From assembly GCA_013399015.1 (NCBI GenBank), contig VWZX01002268.1:1768861-1832860 (forward strand): 64,000 nucleotides of DNA, given 5' to 3'. The stretch's first letter is position 1. Every line of letters begins with the position of its first letter. Below the pieces are notes generated by a model. That model saw only the letters and a program-made list of their open reading frames with translations. It was not told where the DNA came from and made no database searches. Made by a program: the position numbers and the translations under genes. The stretch is from Galbula dea (taxonomy: Eukaryota > Chordata > Aves > Piciformes > Galbulidae). Below, piece after piece: positions 62,179-64,000 of the stretch.

Positions 62179-64000
62179 TGGTGAGGTTATTCAAGAAAAG
62201 GGACCACAATGGATCAGCAGATCAAAGGGGATGGACTGCGTTGCCCATTATTCCAAGGCAATCTATCACATTGAACCTAACACTACTCCTACCTGTATGA
62301 CAGTAAAATCTGGTACCAGCATGGCACTTAAGACTTTCTTCACATCTTTACATTTCTATTTCCCTCCAGGTTTTACAGATTTGTCAGTAACAACAACTAT
62401 TCCATCTCTAACCTCTGGCCACTTCCTAAAGCTCAGTGCCTCCACCTAAACATATCACACTGTACATCCTACTCGTCTGCAGTTTTAAACATTAATGTCT
62501 AAAATAATGTCTTCAATAGAAGCAGCAGATGCACAAGGCAGAAATAAAGACATACAGAGCAGGAAAGAGGGAGGACAGCACTGATTAAGTTTTGCTGTGT
62601 TACAGCTTGTTCTTCCAGAAAGGCTGGCTGTCAGCTGTTCCCTAGCACTGTATATGTGTCTTTTCTGGCTGGAAAGCACTGCATTGTGTGTCAGATGCAG
62701 CATGATTGCTCTTGGCTATTGCTCACTAATTGCAGACCAACTTCGGGGTCATTCAGCCTCTCTGCTCAACAGGATGCTGCATTTCACCTTTATGAAGAAG
62801 CCTTCCTGGGGCATATTATGCAGAAGACCCTACAATGAGATTCATGATACACTAATTAAGTTACATCAGCTGTATATGTTCCCCCATCCTATGTAAAGAA
62901 AGAGAAGTGTGCAACTTCTCTAAAACCTCTAAGGATACAGAGCAAAATGATATCTAACCAGCAGGGGAAAAAAAGAGCCCCAACTCTTCTGGCTACGCAC
63001 CCATAAAAGGTCCTTTTCACAGGGAATGTGCTGTTAGGCTGGGAAATGGAAATAAAGCATATTGAGTCAATCTGGTCACAAATGGGCAGATAATAAGGGA
63101 TAAATGTATCAGAAAGTATCAAAATAGAGAATAGACAATTTTTGTACTTATTTATACCCTGTTGAAATATCCAACATGTGCAGCTCTTTTTTAAAATTCC
63201 ACCAACTGGGGAGACATTTGTAAGATTTCACTTCCTCGACTGTGTTTACCCTACTCTATGTTACCACAAAGAGGACTTAAAGCTGATAATATATATTTCC
63301 AAAGAGCACATTAGTCTCCTTTTGGAACAATGAGTTTCCATTAAGACTGACAGGTATTTTTCATCATTTCCCAAGGGAGACTATCCCCAGACTCCTCTAA
63401 AAGGTTTTCAAACCCCACTGCTTCTGCCATTCAGAAGGCAAGGCAAAACACCCTGCCCCTGTTGTCTAATTCCAAATGCTCTTCAAAAACAAATGACAAA
63501 CTCTTCAACAAACTGCTACTGAACACAAGTTGCCTGCCTTCCTTGATTTTGCTTATAAGTGAGAGTGTTTTGTTCACATTACTCTTCCTGCCAAAAGCAT
63601 ATTATCACAAGCCAAAGGGGGAAATTACTTCACAGGAGCCTTTAATTAAAAGAGGGTTGCATTTCATTGCCTTTTTTCTCTGTGATACACATTGCTATCC
63701 CTTCTCCCTCTTTTCTCCATCTCCCAAAAAACAATTCAGAACAGGTTGGCATGATGGTCTTTTACCAAATCTACATCATCATTGAAATTTGTTCCTTTTA
63801 TGCACTGGCAAAATGCAGCATTGCATAATGCTGTAAGTAACTCTTTTATTCTTTGAGGGCCTACCTGGCACTGGCTATCACACTGCTCTTTCTAGCACTG
63901 TGCAATAATTACAAATTACAATTTTCTCACCAGTGTATTTATTCGGCATTAAGAAATAATTGCAAGGAGCACAGTATCACAGTCTGGAGGTTTTATAAAT

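Larger units (their letters stand above)
54365..64000. other. Unique non-coding sequence with regulatory-looking motifs, no gene seen
   Basis: No gene, RNA or dispersed repeat recognised. The 104-codon frame at 58051-58365 and the 139-codon frame at 62030-62449 show no domain. Local items: 28-bp tandem duplication (55408-55463), G11 tract (55761-55771), paired octamer-like motifs (55891-55931), homeodomain palindromes (57429-57470), RFX X-box (59805-59819), TTTA repeat (62158-62178) and a small hairpin CAGCATT-gcat-AATGCTG (63816-63833). Confidence 0.6.

Noticed and set aside
1..64000. Endogenous retrovirus or LTR
   Set aside because: No paired LTR, primer-binding site, polypurine tract or gag/pol-like frame was recognised on either strand.
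1..64000. CRISPR array or prokaryotic operon structure
   Set aside because: No regularly spaced repeats and no dense coding on one strand; the sequence is clearly vertebrate.

Overview
This window looks like bird nuclear DNA from a gene desert or the inside of a very long intron. The evidence is the repeats: several truncated CR1 LINE fragments with the typical avian 3' end (the 'ttggaaggga' box followed by a 'gatcatctagtccaac'-like box when read on the minus strand), a low overall repeat load (roughly 5 of 64 kb recognised), short mononucleotide tracts, and no sign of Alu, L1 or other mammalian repeats. I cannot name the species or the neighbouring genes. No ORF looks like a host protein. 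The longest open frame (211 codons, 6799-7434) is an accident of reading through two CR1 fragments backwards.

Layout. 1-6250 is unique sequence with no gene seen. 6251-7372 is a cluster of three CR1 3' ends, all pointing the same way, two of them directly abutting. 7373-11957 is unique. 11958-13705 is a CR1 cluster: one avian-type copy, one old 3' tail on the plus strand, and one ancient minus-strand copy about 0.84 kb long in which part of the C-terminal ORF2 region can still be translated. A weak old CR1 piece lies at 15815-15950. A long ancient minus-strand CR1 (about 1.44 kb) fills 21447-22885. A degraded plus-strand CR1 lies at 27848-28087. A 95-bp foldback element with TA flanks (MITE-like) lies at 38101-38195. 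A TATC microsatellite starts at 43456. CR1 pieces lie at 42050, 51512, 51715-52020 and 53918-54364. The last 9.6 kb is unique sequence with several regulatory-looking motifs.

Nothing here works as a gene set. No operon, CRISPR array, rRNA, tRNA or intact transposon could be supported. The most interesting points are the unusual survival of two very old LINE copies (possible exaptation), the foldback element, a perfect 22-bp palindrome at 52939-52960, a near-ideal RFX X-box at 59805-59819, and paired homeodomain-type palindromes around 57429-57470. Family assignments rest on remembered repeat consensus patterns, not on a database search. Conservation of the candidate regulatory stretches cannot be judged from one sequence.
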